Source: HXMU1420-13 sp024742815
GTDB lineage: Bacteria; Bacteroidota; Rhodothermia; Balneolales; Balneolaceae
Direction: 5' to 3'
DNA: 64,000 nt
Assembly (NCBI GenBank): GCA_024742815.1
Contig: JANSXX010000008.1
Coordinates: 62,001-126,000 of the forward strand
The notes under the pieces were generated by a model that saw only the letters and a program-made list of their open reading frames with translations, did not search any database and was not told the DNA's origin. Of the stretch, positions 33,615-42,474 are shown in pieces (the stretch's first letter is position 1; the number at the start of each line of letters is the position of its first letter). The position numbers and the translations under genes were made by a program.

Positions 33615-34232
33615 TTATGCCATATTAAGAGCAGTGGACTTGTTCAATTCTTCTTCTTTTATAAATATTTTTTGTAATTGAGTACCTCTTTCTGAAACAA
33701 TTGGTGAACGCTTCATTTTGTCACGAATTTTTATTTTATCAATGCTCACCTGTTTTATCGTCAAATAAATTGCTACAAATAATACACAAATTATCAATAC
33801 TGGGTTGCGCAAAACAATTGCAGAAACCATTTCAAAATTAAGTCCTATTTCAATGCTATTTAATTTTTCGTCAACTTCATCAGAATACTTAAAGCCTAGA
33901 TCTTTTGCCTTTTCTAGGTCGTGATTTACACCCTTTGGAGTTCTAAAATCTGAGATAGAGTTTACAATAACAAACGTTTTAATGATTGATAATAAGCTCA
34001 ATTCATCAGCGTATCTGATTATTAAATTTAATCTATCGCGAAGGTTAACATAAATTGTAGATTTAGTATCTAATTCTGATTCATTCGCAAGTTCAAATAG
34101 TGAATCACGTAAATCAAATAAATTAGACCTAAATCTATCTATTATAAAATTCTCCCAAGCCAGGTTCCATACAAGAGTAAAAAGAAATAATGCAAATACT
34201 AACAATAAAAGTTGTAGTCCCACAGTATCCAT
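33615..34232 (-). CDS. Hypothetical membrane protein, AT-rich
   Basis: Not recognised. 205 residues with an N-terminal hydrophobic helix (about 5-27), a long charged helical middle (ELANESELDTKSTIYVNLRD, RTPKGVNHDLEKAKDLGFK), a second hydrophobic segment (about 140-162) and a basic tail. Sampled lines show about 30% GC, clearly lower than the flanking catabolic genes. It pairs with the next minus-strand gene (34260, 27-bp gap) and together they interrupt the tyrosine cluster, which suggests recent acquisition. Function unknown. Confidence 0.5.
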   Translation of the reverse strand: MDTVGLQLLLLVFALFLFTLVWNLAWENFIIDRFRSNLFDLRDSLFELANESELDTKSTIYVNLRDRLNLIIRYADELSLLSIIKTFVIVNSISDFRTPKGVNHDLEKAKDLGFKYSDEVDEKLNSIEIGLNFEMVSAIVLRNPVLIICVLFVAIYLTIKQVSIDKIKIRDKMKRSPIVSERGTQLQKIFIKEEELNKSTALNMA

Positions 34233-34259
34233 GATAACACCGATTATTATTTATTACTA

Positions 34260-34652
34260 TTAACTAGGAGTTTTTCCAGTTTCAGTTAAACCACTAGATG
34301 ATCTCTCAGGGTCGATTAAACTTTCATATTGCTTACGAAAGAGTCCTAAATTTTTAATTGCCTTTCTTTTTTGCCTTTTCTCTAACATATATAAAACTAT
34401 TGCAATTATAAAGAGGGCAAAAAATATGCCAGTAATACTCCAAGCTATAACATTTGATTCGACAAGATTTATAAACAGTTTATAAACGAGTGAAATGTCC
34501 GCATTAGTGTCTTTACCAGCTAAATTATCGACTGATTCTGTAAATCCTTTATAGAGGAATATAATTCCAACAATCCATTTAGTTTGTTTAACTAATGAAA
34601 GCAAGATTTCAAAAGTAGAGTCGAGTATTTTAATTTTAGTTCCCTTATCCAT
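34260..34652 (-). CDS. Hypothetical two-helix membrane protein, AT-rich
   Basis: Not recognised. From ATG 34652 (MDKGTKIKILDSTFEILLSL) it encodes 130 residues with two hydrophobic helices (about 26-40 and 70-92) and a basic C-terminal tail (EKRQKRKAIKNLGLFRKQYE). A longer frame begins with TTG at 34730. It lies 27 bp upstream of the gene at 33615 on the same strand and is equally AT-rich, so the two form a small operon of unknown role. Confidence 0.5.
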   Translation of the reverse strand: MDKGTKIKILDSTFEILLSLVKQTKWIVGIIFLYKGFTESVDNLAGKDTNADISLVYKLFINLVESNVIAWSITGIFFALFIIAIVLYMLEKRQKRKAIKNLGLFRKQYESLIDPERSSSGLTETGKTPS

Positions 34653-35292
34653 TACACTTTTTGATCCCCTTAAACAATATAATGTATTAAAACTTATTTG
34701 AAAGTAATGTAAATTAGTTTCAATCAACAATTATTCTGTATTACTTTCCATCTTTGAAAAAAGATAGTTCCATTCGTTCCCAAACTACAGCTAGGCAATG
34801 CATTCCAGTAGTTCCTGCTTTTATTCTTTCTTGGTTTTTCAGTTAATTTGGGTTATTCGTTTCGTACTTTGTGCTAGACCTTAAAAAAGCAAAAGGTCAA
34901 ATAAAGAATTATTGATGCAGTACGGTTACAATCGTTTCATGATTTCAATGTGCATCAAGTTAAACAATCGATCATAGCACTATCCTGTGTGAATTCATGA
35001 TCTGCATTCGCAGTACACTCTTTTCATCTCTTCTTTGTTTTTCAATAATTCTAATTTCTTATTTATACATTCATTTTTCAATCTAACAACAGCGAAAAGG
35101 ATAAATGAATCTTAGTACTCAGATAATCGAGTCAATCCTCCAACGAGGGAAAGTAGTTTTTTATGAATTAGGTTTTTGCGACAAATAGGATGTGTATGGT
35201 GGAAGGCCAATTTTTGTTTCAATTCGTAGTTCGTCGCATTCTCAAATCTTAACATAAAAGCGCTTTTCCTGAATCTATTAAAAGCTTAAATT
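34653..35292. other. AT-rich spacer before hppD, no gene seen
   Basis: Both strands were read; no ORF with protein-like composition was found. A short inverted repeat (GACCTT...AAGGTC, 34876-34898) and a fragment of the dispersed TTCGTAGTTC repeat near 35221 are the only structures noted. The hppD promoter should be in its right-hand end. Confidence 0.4.
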
Positions 35293-35308
35293 GGTTGTTA
35301 TAGCAACT
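35293..35308. promoter_or_regulatory. Palindromic operator upstream of hppD (shared with hmgA)
   Basis: GGTTGTTATAGCAACT contains GTTGTTATAGCAAC (35294-35307), the exact reverse complement of the 14-mer at 28028-28041. It ends 26 bp before the hppD ATG, a position suited to repression of transcription or overlap with the promoter. Confidence 0.7.
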
Positions 35309-35334
35309 AATTAAGAACACAAAAGAGAACTCCT

Positions 35335-36459
35335 ATGGAAACACTAGCCAATCCTGTTGTTGATCAAGAACAAGATTTCATGCCCATACTCGGCACCGAT
35401 TACATCGAATTTTATGTAAGTAATTCGAAGCAAGCCGCTCATTTTTATAAATCAGCATTCGGGTTTAAATCATTGGCTCATGCCGGATTGGAAACCGGGC
35501 TGAAAGACCGTGAGTCGTATGTTTTGGTGCAGGATAAAATACGACTGGTGTTAACATCGCCATTGCATAGCGGAACTGAAATTGGAAAACATATCGATCA
35601 ACATGGTGATGGCGTAAAAGTGATTGCTCTATGGGTTGAAGATGCTGCTTATGCCTATAACGAAGCAGTAAAACGAGGGGCTGAGTCTTATTTCGAGCCG
35701 CGAACAGAATCGGATGAGCATGGAAAAGTAGTTCGAGCCGGTATTCACACCTACGGTGACACCGTTCATATTTTTGTGGAGCGTAAAGATTATGAAGGTC
35801 CATTTCTACCCGGCTATAAAGCTTGGAATACGCATTATAATCCCGAGCCGGTTGGTTTAAAGTATGTAGATCACATGGTTGGCAATGTTGAACTCGGCGC
35901 TATGAATAAATGGGTGAAGTGGTACGAAGATGTGCTTGGTTTCAAACAAATTCTTTCCTTCGACGACAAAGATATTTCTACCGAGTACACCGCTTTGATG
36001 AGTAAGGTAATGAGTAATGGAAATGGTCGCATCAAGTTTCCGATCAACGAACCTGCTGCGGGACTCAAAAAATCTCAGATCGATGAGTACATCGACTTTT
36101 ACGAAGGTGCAGGCGTGCAACACGTGGCTGTAGCTACAGATGACATTGTACACACGGTAACCGAACTACGAAACCGTGGAATCGAATTTATCACCGTACC
36201 AACCACTTATTACGATGTATTGGAAGAGCGCGTGGGTAAAATTGATGAGCCCATCGACAAACTAAAAGAACTGGGCATTCTGGTCGATCGTGATGATGAA
36301 GGCTATTTACTTCAGATTTTCACACGAACGTTACAAGCTCGCCCAACAATGTTTTTCGAGATTATCCAACGAAAAGGAGCAACTTCTTTTGGTAAAGGAA
36401 ATTTTAAAGCGCTGTTCGAAGCCATCGAGCGTGAACAGGAAATGCGTGGAACGCTTTAA
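35335..36459 (+). CDS. hppD: 4-hydroxyphenylpyruvate dioxygenase
   Basis: HppD converts 4-hydroxyphenylpyruvate, CO2 released, to homogentisate. The 374-residue protein has two VOC modules; the Fe(II) facial triad is His180 (VDHMVGNV), His263 (VQHVAVATDDI) and Glu342 (FFEIIQRKG), spaced as in characterised enzymes. It also shows the C-terminal gating-helix motif FGKGNFKALFEAIEREQ. It supplies the substrate of HmgA, about 7 kb away on the same strand, and carries the same palindromic site upstream. A strong terminator follows. Confidence 0.96.
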   Translation: METLANPVVDQEQDFMPILGTDYIEFYVSNSKQAAHFYKSAFGFKSLAHAGLETGLKDRESYVLVQDKIRLVLTSPLHSGTEIGKHIDQHGDGVKVIALWVEDAAYAYNEAVKRGAESYFEPRTESDEHGKVVRAGIHTYGDTVHIFVERKDYEGPFLPGYKAWNTHYNPEPVGLKYVDHMVGNVELGAMNKWVKWYEDVLGFKQILSFDDKDISTEYTALMSKVMSNGNGRIKFPINEPAAGLKKSQIDEYIDFYEGAGVQHVAVATDDIVHTVTELRNRGIEFITVPTTYYDVLEERVGKIDEPIDKLKELGILVDRDDEGYLLQIFTRTLQARPTMFFEIIQRKGATSFGKGNFKALFEAIEREQEMRGTL

Positions 36460-36496
36460 TGTAGTTGTAATTTAAGAAGTACATCCACCTTCGGGA

Positions 36497-36529
36497 GGCG
36501 TTTTGTGAAAGCAAAGCGCCTTTTTTTTT
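36497..36529 (+). terminator. Intrinsic terminator after hppD
   Basis: GGCGTTTTG (36497-36505), loop TGAAAG, CAAAGCGCC (36512-36520) then nine Ts. One G-U pair in the stem. Confidence 0.92.
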
Positions 36530-36649
36530 GAAATTAATAGTTCGAATTGTCTGTGCATGTAAAAGCCCAATAAAAGCGTATGAGATATTACGGATTCCAT
36601 TAAACATTGAATAAGTTTGATGAACTATTCACAAGAAATTAAAAGGTAT

Positions 36650-37126
36650 ATGAAAGTATTCATCAAGAGCACACAACTCATCATTGCAATGTTGTTGTTA
36701 AGCACGGCCGCAGTGCAAGCACAGCAAATGCAAATGCCACAAATTGCGCCGGCTAAAGATGTAACCGATACCGAATTGGAACAGTTTGTAGAAGTAGCGA
36801 AAGAATTTCAGGAAATTAGTATTGCCACAGATAGAATGTTGATTGCAAAACTGGAAGAATTAGGTATGAGTGGGCAGCGTTTTCAGGAAATAATGATGGC
36901 GCGTCAAAATCCTACTGCGCATCAAGTAGAACTCACCCCGTTGGAAGAAACTACCATGAAAAATATGCAATCCTTTTTGCAGGAATTGTCGGCTTCGATG
37001 CAGCAACAACAAATTGAAGCCGTTGGTAACTCGGAACTAAGTGAACAGCGATTTCAAGGGATTGCAATGGCTTTGCAAACCGACGAGGAATTAGCCGAAC
37101 GTTTTCAGGAATTGGTTGAACAATAA
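36650..37126 (+). CDS. Secreted DUF4168 protein
   Basis: A 158-residue periplasmic protein. A signal peptide (KVFIKSTQLIIAMLLLSTAA, cleavage after VQAQ) is followed by two similar helical DUF4168-type units: VTDTELEQFVEVAKEFQEI with LGMSGQRFQEIMMARQNP, and ELSEQRFQGIAMALQTDEEL. Members are small exported helical proteins of unknown function in Bacteroidota and Proteobacteria. ATG 36650 is used because it begins the signal peptide (AAAAGG three bases upstream); ATG 36620 would add ten polar residues. Confidence 0.75.
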   Translation: MKVFIKSTQLIIAMLLLSTAAVQAQQMQMPQIAPAKDVTDTELEQFVEVAKEFQEISIATDRMLIAKLEELGMSGQRFQEIMMARQNPTAHQVELTPLEETTMKNMQSFLQELSASMQQQQIEAVGNSELSEQRFQGIAMALQTDEELAERFQELVEQ

Positions 37127-37152
37127 TTCTTGAATTAATATCAGAGAAATTG

Positions 37153-37178
37153 AACCCAACCATTAAGTTGGGTTATTT
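37153..37178. terminator. Bidirectional terminator hairpin after the DUF4168 gene
   Basis: AACCCAAC, loop CATTAA, GTTGGGTT (37153-37174) followed by ATTTCT. It lies between two convergent genes and may serve both. Confidence 0.7.
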
Positions 37179-37199
37179 CTACCATAAATTATTGCACCA

Positions 37200-37637
37200 C
37201 TACTTTCCCAGAATGTAGGTTTTGAATACATAGCTCCATGGAGTAAAAGCGAAGGGAATGATCATTATCATAAAAATCGCAGCCCATTCGGCGGTGTCTG
37301 ATCCGGCAAGTGTACCTGCTTTCCACATTGGATAAGCCACAAAACCCAGCCATAATCCTTTGTATAAAAACATAAATAACATAATGGGAAGCATCCTTAA
37401 AGTATGGAACATTCCTAAACCACTTAATGCTGTATATGCAGCCATTGCACACCAAGCTATCGCAATTTCATTGTCCCAGGTACCTTGATAGGTAATGAGC
37501 TCTGTCCAGGCATCTTTTCCGGCCATGAAAAACATTAATCCGAAAAAGAGCTTAAGTACGTACACTTGAATGGGACGAACCCCTTTATATCGATCTGATG
37601 GAGTAAACAGTTGTTTAAAAAGTTGCATGATTTGCAT
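37200..37637 (-). CDS. Hypothetical four-helix membrane protein
   Basis: A 145-residue integral membrane protein with hydrophobic helices at about 25-40, 58-75, 83-100 and 117-137 and an N-terminal basic segment (QLFKQLFTPSDRYKG). The first helix carries LFFGLMFFMAGKDAW. It resembles DoxX-like small membrane proteins in topology, but no diagnostic residues identify a family. Two ATGs (37637, 37628) are possible. It stands alone between terminators. Confidence 0.55.
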   Translation of the reverse strand: MQIMQLFKQLFTPSDRYKGVRPIQVYVLKLFFGLMFFMAGKDAWTELITYQGTWDNEIAIAWCAMAAYTALSGLGMFHTLRMLPIMLFMFLYKGLWLGFVAYPMWKAGTLAGSDTAEWAAIFMIMIIPFAFTPWSYVFKTYILGK

Positions 37638-37701
37638 TTATTCTAGCAATGATTGGGTGAGAATCGGTGGTAAGTACTGTTTCTATCATAAGTTTGTTTC
37701 T

Positions 37702-37735
37702 AAAAAAAATCCCAACTCAATAGGTTGGGATTCTT
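37702..37735 (-). terminator. Intrinsic terminator of the S10 carboxypeptidase gene
   Basis: Minus strand: AATCCCAACC, loop TATTGA, GTTGGGATT followed by eight Ts, 23 bp beyond the stop at 37758. Confidence 0.9.
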
Positions 37736-37757
37736 TGTATTAAATGTTAGCTCACAA

Positions 37758-39266
37758 TTAATCTTCGGTGATAAACCGTTTAACATCCTCATAGAACTTC
37801 ACCAAATCCTCCAGCTGAGTATAAAACATATGACCGGCGTGGTAATAGGTCATTTCGATATTATCTTTAAGCGCATCCGGTAAATCCATATGCATAAACG
37901 TATACTCGGTACCAAAAAACGGTGTGGCTAAATCGTAATAGCCGTTTTGCACTTGAACTTTCATTTTAGGGTTTTGGATCATAGCCTGTTTAAGCTCGTC
38001 CACGGTTTGCGGACTAGTTGGAAACCATCCTCCACCTCCGCGACTCCAATCCCAATTAAAACCCGGTAAGCTGTAGGCAGAAAAATTGTACTTTTTATCT
38101 TTACCGAAGCCAAGTTCGTTGTGATAATAATCCATAAATGCCATTTGATACGGTGGACTAATGGCAGAACTTTGTGGATCATATTCGGCAAAGCCAGTAA
38201 TTGGATTTAACGAAAAGCCTTTATAGCGAGAATCTAACCTGCCCACCGTCATTTCATCATCGCCTAGTAGTTCTTTGAAAAAAGCAAAGGCCGGAACGCG
38301 TAAATTCGATTCGTCCAAATAATCTCGATCAAGTCCTGTGTATTCTACCAGCTTATTGAGCACAGCATTTAGCTCTGTTTCAGGCAAGTTATCTCCTTTC
38401 ATAAGAGCCACTGTGTATTCATTCATGGCATATTCTCTCACTTCATTCATGAAGGCTTCAAAATCTTCCGCTTTGTTTGCAAGTTGATTGTGATACCAAG
38501 CTGTTGCTGCATATGAGGGCAAAAACAAGATATAGGAAGTGTCGTCATATGGACCAAAAGTAATGGTTCTTAAATCCAGAACATTAGAAACGAGGATAAT
38601 TCCATCTAAGGCAATTCCGTAGGTATTATTTAGATATGGAGCCAGTCCGGCTGCGCGAAATGTGCCATAACTTTCACCCATTAAATACTTCGGCGAAGCC
38701 CAGCGAGCATTTTTAGTGATGTACTCGTTAATAAAATTACTGATGGAAGAGATGTCAGAATCAACTCCCCAAAAATCTTTGTTTTCATTATCACCAACAG
38801 CGCGGGAAATTCCTGTTCCAACCGGATCCACCATCACAAGGTCGGTTACATCTAAAACGGAATACTCATTATCGGCAAGAGTGTAGCCCGAATCGTTAAA
38901 GTTGGGATCGTCGAGAACTACTCGCCGAGGACCAACAGCTCCCATGTGTAGCCAGATAGAAGAAGACCCCGGGCCACCGTTAAATACAAAGGTAACGGGT
39001 CGTTTTTTCTTGTCAGATATATCTGTTCGCGTATACGCAACATACCCAAACTGAGCAATGGGTTCATTTTCGCGGTTTTTGATGTTCATGGTAGCTGCGG
39101 TAGCTTCGTACTTAACATCTTTTCCGTTAATTTTAATGGAATGAGAAGTTACCTGTTGTTCCTCATCAGGAATTGGTTTGGCTTCTTTTGTTGGCTCATT
39201 TTGTGCAATTACTGATACTTGAACGAAGAATAGAATGAGTATCAGCCATATTGATTGTTTTTTCAT
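37758..39266 (-). CDS. Secreted serine carboxypeptidase (peptidase family S10)
   Basis: A 502-residue exported alpha/beta-hydrolase. A signal peptide (KQSIWLILILFFVQVSVIAQ) precedes RPVTFVFNGGPGSSSIWLHMGAVGPRRV, the S10 oxyanion motif, and YLMGESYGTFRAAGLAPYL with the nucleophilic Ser. The late catalytic His is in TYYHAGHMFYTQLED, and the Asp in VQNGYYDLATPFFGTEY. S10 enzymes remove C-terminal residues at acidic pH. Bacteroidota homologues are often about 500 residues and periplasmic. Monocistronic, with its own terminator. Confidence 0.9.
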   Translation of the reverse strand: MKKQSIWLILILFFVQVSVIAQNEPTKEAKPIPDEEQQVTSHSIKINGKDVKYEATAATMNIKNRENEPIAQFGYVAYTRTDISDKKKRPVTFVFNGGPGSSSIWLHMGAVGPRRVVLDDPNFNDSGYTLADNEYSVLDVTDLVMVDPVGTGISRAVGDNENKDFWGVDSDISSISNFINEYITKNARWASPKYLMGESYGTFRAAGLAPYLNNTYGIALDGIILVSNVLDLRTITFGPYDDTSYILFLPSYAATAWYHNQLANKAEDFEAFMNEVREYAMNEYTVALMKGDNLPETELNAVLNKLVEYTGLDRDYLDESNLRVPAFAFFKELLGDDEMTVGRLDSRYKGFSLNPITGFAEYDPQSSAISPPYQMAFMDYYHNELGFGKDKKYNFSAYSLPGFNWDWSRGGGGWFPTSPQTVDELKQAMIQNPKMKVQVQNGYYDLATPFFGTEYTFMHMDLPDALKDNIEMTYYHAGHMFYTQLEDLVKFYEDVKRFITED

Positions 39267-39520
39267 TGGATCCCTTTTTATTGATATGATTTGTACCTCT
39301 AAAAGAATACTAAATATTACGGCAACTACTTAATGTTGAGCAAAATTGTACTATTTAAAACTGAAATGGCTCTATAAGAGACCAGGATAATTTTGTGTTA
39401 GATATCCAGATATCTACTAATGATTAGTATGTTTATTCAATCATGAATAAATAATTTCGATGGAAAAAATTATAATTAATTTCCACACAATATTCAGTTA
39501 ACATTAGTGTTAGAAGGTTT

Positions 39521-40141
39521 ATGAAATTGACAGGGCTTTTAAAACCAATCTATATTTTACTTCCATTTTTACTCTTATTGGGATGTGAAAATGACAATCC
39601 GTTTTCTGTATTTGAAGATTCAGATTTCGATGTAAAAGTTGAAATAAATGGTGATTATGAAATGAATTACCAATTTGATTTAGAAAACGGTGTACCGGAT
39701 TTAGACAGGCATTTCTATAATTCGTCTTATGATTTGTCAACAAGTAAATATGAGAGGCATGATACATTAATTGAATCTGATAATGTTTCATATTTTGATA
39801 TTCAAATAAGTTGTATTTGGACTTGTGATATTGGGACTCAGCAGAGAACCAGACTTACTTTTTTCTCTAAAAACTATAACAAAATTGAAGCGGGTACTTT
39901 TAAAATTGGGGATTATCATTCAGAATGGGAAGAGGATCTTAATAATTCACCCATTTTTTATTTGAAGCTTAATACAAATGATCTCGACTACGATGATTTT
40001 AACAGTTTAGATGGCATTATTCGAATCGTAGAATTAGACTCAGGTGATTTCGAAGTTCAAATAGATGGAGAATCTATAACGGATGAAGAGTCACCAAAAA
40101 GGGCAAATATTAAAGCGAAATTGGTTCTATATCATGGGTAG
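39521..40141 (+). CDS. Hypothetical lipoprotein
   Basis: A 206-residue exported lipoprotein: basic start, hydrophobic core and lipobox LLLLGCENDN (Cys about 22; the following Glu-Asn do not match the inner-membrane retention signal). The mature part is acidic and beta-rich (FDVKVEINGDYEMNYQFDLENG, FDIQISCIWTCDIGTQ) with no recognised domain. The downstream lipoprotein gene overlaps it by eight bases (40134-40141), so they are co-translated. AT-rich, accessory. Confidence 0.65.
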   Translation: MKLTGLLKPIYILLPFLLLLGCENDNPFSVFEDSDFDVKVEINGDYEMNYQFDLENGVPDLDRHFYNSSYDLSTSKYERHDTLIESDNVSYFDIQISCIWTCDIGTQQRTRLTFFSKNYNKIEAGTFKIGDYHSEWEEDLNNSPIFYLKLNTNDLDYDDFNSLDGIIRIVELDSGDFEVQIDGESITDEESPKRANIKAKLVLYHG

Positions 40142-40625
40142 ATATGTAACATTAATAGGAATCTTATTTCTATTTTCAAATTGTTCAAACGATGTGTCTA
40201 TTCCGGAAACATCCTTTAATGCTACCATTGAAAATGATGTGAGTATGGAAGTTGAATTACTAAATTTCAACGCATACGTACGGAGTGAAACACATTCGGC
40301 TAATGGTAATAAAAATATAAGTTCAAGAATCTCAGTGTATTCTGAGGATCTAAATACTTTTTTTGAACAAATATTCTATCTGGACGAAATGATTGAAGAA
40401 AAACCAATTACTATTAGTTCGCCACTTAACAGTAATTCTTGGAGTTTTCTAAAAACAACGGTAGCAGATGATACCGTTTCATTCTATTCTGAAGAAGGAA
40501 TTTTGAATATAAAAGAATATTCAAACGAGTTTATAATTGGCGATTTTAATGTCAGGTATAGATCTCAGTCGCCTGATTCCAATTTATTTATTGATGTAGA
40601 TGGTGGATTTGTGATCAGATTCTGA
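40134..40625 (+). CDS. Hypothetical lipoprotein, overlapping its upstream neighbour
   Basis: 163 residues from ATG 40134: MGRYVTLIGILFLFSNCSNDV gives a signal peptide with lipobox FSNC. The mature protein is acidic and beta-rich (FNATIENDVSMEVELLNFNAYV). Its theme of N-terminal immunoglobulin-like strands around VEINxD/IENDVSMEVE resembles the upstream lipoprotein, suggesting they are distant paralogues, but this was judged only by eye. Its start overlaps the end of the previous gene by eight bases in a different frame. Confidence 0.6.
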   Translation: MGRYVTLIGILFLFSNCSNDVSIPETSFNATIENDVSMEVELLNFNAYVRSETHSANGNKNISSRISVYSEDLNTFFEQIFYLDEMIEEKPITISSPLNSNSWSFLKTTVADDTVSFYSEEGILNIKEYSNEFIIGDFNVRYRSQSPDSNLFIDVDGGFVIRF

Positions 40626-40645
40626 TCAATAACCAATTTTTATCA

Positions 40646-42334
40646 TCACTCTACATACTCTTTAATAAAATTCTGTTCTGCTTCGGTTTCACCAATTAAA
40701 ATAAGATCCGAATTTTCCGGGATTACCTCGGTAGGCTTGGGGTTGATGATCTGTTCGCCATTCGAAGAATAAGCGACCACGTTACAGCCTGTTTTATAAC
40801 GGATATTTGCCTCAACCAAAGTCTTTCCCACCAGTTTAGCAGGCGTTTTTAAGCTAAATACATTTAAGCCTTCAGCAATCATTATGATGTCATTTTCTTC
40901 ATAAATATTGTAGATGGCATTGGCACCCATAGAAGCGTACGACATTACAAAATCAGCTCCCGCCCTGTGTAAAGAATTAACATTTCGCTCTAAGGTAGAT
41001 CGGGCAACAATGTGAATATCGGGGCGCAAATGGCGCGTATAAATAGTGAGATAAATATTTATATCATCCTGATTGGTTGAAATAATGACACTGTGAGCGG
41101 TGTCGATCCCGGCTTTTTTTAGTGTATTTAAATCATTCGCATCCCCCAGAATAAAATTGTGCTCGTTTTTAATACGATCTGGGTTTTTATCGATGATTTT
41201 AAAACGGATATTTCGGCGCTTAAGATGAAATGCAGCTGCCCGCCCAACTCTACCACCACCAATAATAATCACCGGTTCGTCACTTACTCCATAAATTCCG
41301 AATAACTCATCATATCTTCGAAGTTGTTCGATCGAGCCGGCCATCATTAGTACCGAATAATCGTGAATAACCGTATCAGGATGAGATCCTTGGAAGTTAC
41401 CGCGCTCCCAGATGCCTACTATATTAATACCCAGCCTTTCCCGTAGTTCAGATTCCCGCAATGTTTTGCCAACCAGTGGCGTGTCGTGTGCGGTAGCTTC
41501 AGCAATAATAATATCACCTAGCCGACCAATTGTATGCACTCTGGCATCTTGCCCAAGTGTTCGTCGGCTTAATGCTCGCCCCAGCAAGTTGCCCATGTGT
41601 AGTACATGATCGGCCCCGGCCAGTTTTAAAATATCTACCGAGTCGTGAAAATTTGCCGTAGTAACAATCTTTACATCTTTATTAAATCCGCGAACTGTAT
41701 GCGCTACATTGGTATTAAACATGTCGGAACCATTAGCCACCACCATTGCCGCTTTATTGATCTGCATTTTGGTGTAGGTTTCAGGATCGTCGGCATCACC
41801 CAACATTACGGTATAGCCTTCGTCGTAGAGATCTAAAGCGCGCTGTAATTCGGGAACCAACAACACGTATTGTTTTTGGTATTGATGTAATTTTTCGATG
41901 AGCGATTTTGTTACCGGATCAAACGAAGTGATGATGATATGATCGTTAAATGTATCGGGGAGTTGGCGAGGAGCTCTCGCGCGAGATTGCGCTTCCATCC
42001 AAGGGGCATAAAAGAACTCGATGAAGGTAAAGGGCAACATAATTAGTAACACTACGATGCCTGAGCCAAGCACAACCATGGAAAAAAAACGCCCCAGGTC
42101 GGAGGTAAAGGTGATATCGCCAAAACCCAGCGTACTCATGGTAACCAAGGTCCAGTAAAAGCCGGTCATCCAGCTGTGTTTTTGTCCCTCCATTTCCATG
42201 ATGATGTGAAACAGAACGCCGTAGAGACCGATCATCACTAAAAGGATAACCAGAAACTGAACAAGCCGCTGAATATTGGTTTTCGATTTCTTGTTAGAAA
42301 TGAAATAGGTGATTTGGGAGGAGAAAAACTTCAT
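40646..42334 (-). CDS. Two-TM potassium channel with two RCK (TrkA-N/TrkA-C) modules
   Basis: A 562-residue channel protein. Hydrophobic helices at about 22-46 and 83-105 flank a pore loop with the selectivity filter TLGFGDIT (canonical TVGYGD). Two tandem regulator-of-K+-conductance modules follow. The first (about 126-335) lacks a clear GxGxxG; the second (about 343-562) has IIIGGGRVGRAAAFHLKRR, which binds nucleotide. TrkA-C halves (KTLRESELRERLGINIVGI, KTLVEANIRYKTGCNVVAY) close each module. ATG 42334 is used; the longer frame begins with TTG. A 16-bp palindrome overlaps its upstream region. Confidence 0.87.
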   Translation of the reverse strand: MKFFSSQITYFISNKKSKTNIQRLVQFLVILLVMIGLYGVLFHIIMEMEGQKHSWMTGFYWTLVTMSTLGFGDITFTSDLGRFFSMVVLGSGIVVLLIMLPFTFIEFFYAPWMEAQSRARAPRQLPDTFNDHIIITSFDPVTKSLIEKLHQYQKQYVLLVPELQRALDLYDEGYTVMLGDADDPETYTKMQINKAAMVVANGSDMFNTNVAHTVRGFNKDVKIVTTANFHDSVDILKLAGADHVLHMGNLLGRALSRRTLGQDARVHTIGRLGDIIIAEATAHDTPLVGKTLRESELRERLGINIVGIWERGNFQGSHPDTVIHDYSVLMMAGSIEQLRRYDELFGIYGVSDEPVIIIGGGRVGRAAAFHLKRRNIRFKIIDKNPDRIKNEHNFILGDANDLNTLKKAGIDTAHSVIISTNQDDINIYLTIYTRHLRPDIHIVARSTLERNVNSLHRAGADFVMSYASMGANAIYNIYEENDIIMIAEGLNVFSLKTPAKLVGKTLVEANIRYKTGCNVVAYSSNGEQIINPKPTEVIPENSDLILIGETEAEQNFIKEYVE

Positions 42335-42337
42335 ATC

Positions 42338-42353
42338 CTTCAAATATTTGAAG
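42338..42353. promoter_or_regulatory. Perfect 16-bp palindrome next to the K+ channel start
   Basis: CTTCAAATATTTGAAG reads the same on both strands and lies four bases upstream of the channel ATG, over the ribosome-binding region. Either an operator or a translational hairpin. Confidence 0.5.
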
Positions 42354-42474
42354 CTTTATTGAATAAACAAAATGTAGATTTGTAAAGCACATCAATTGAA
42401 ATGATTAAAAACAATTTGAAAGTACAGTAAACGGTATTTACTTTAAGTCCAACAAACATAAAATAAGGGGGAAT

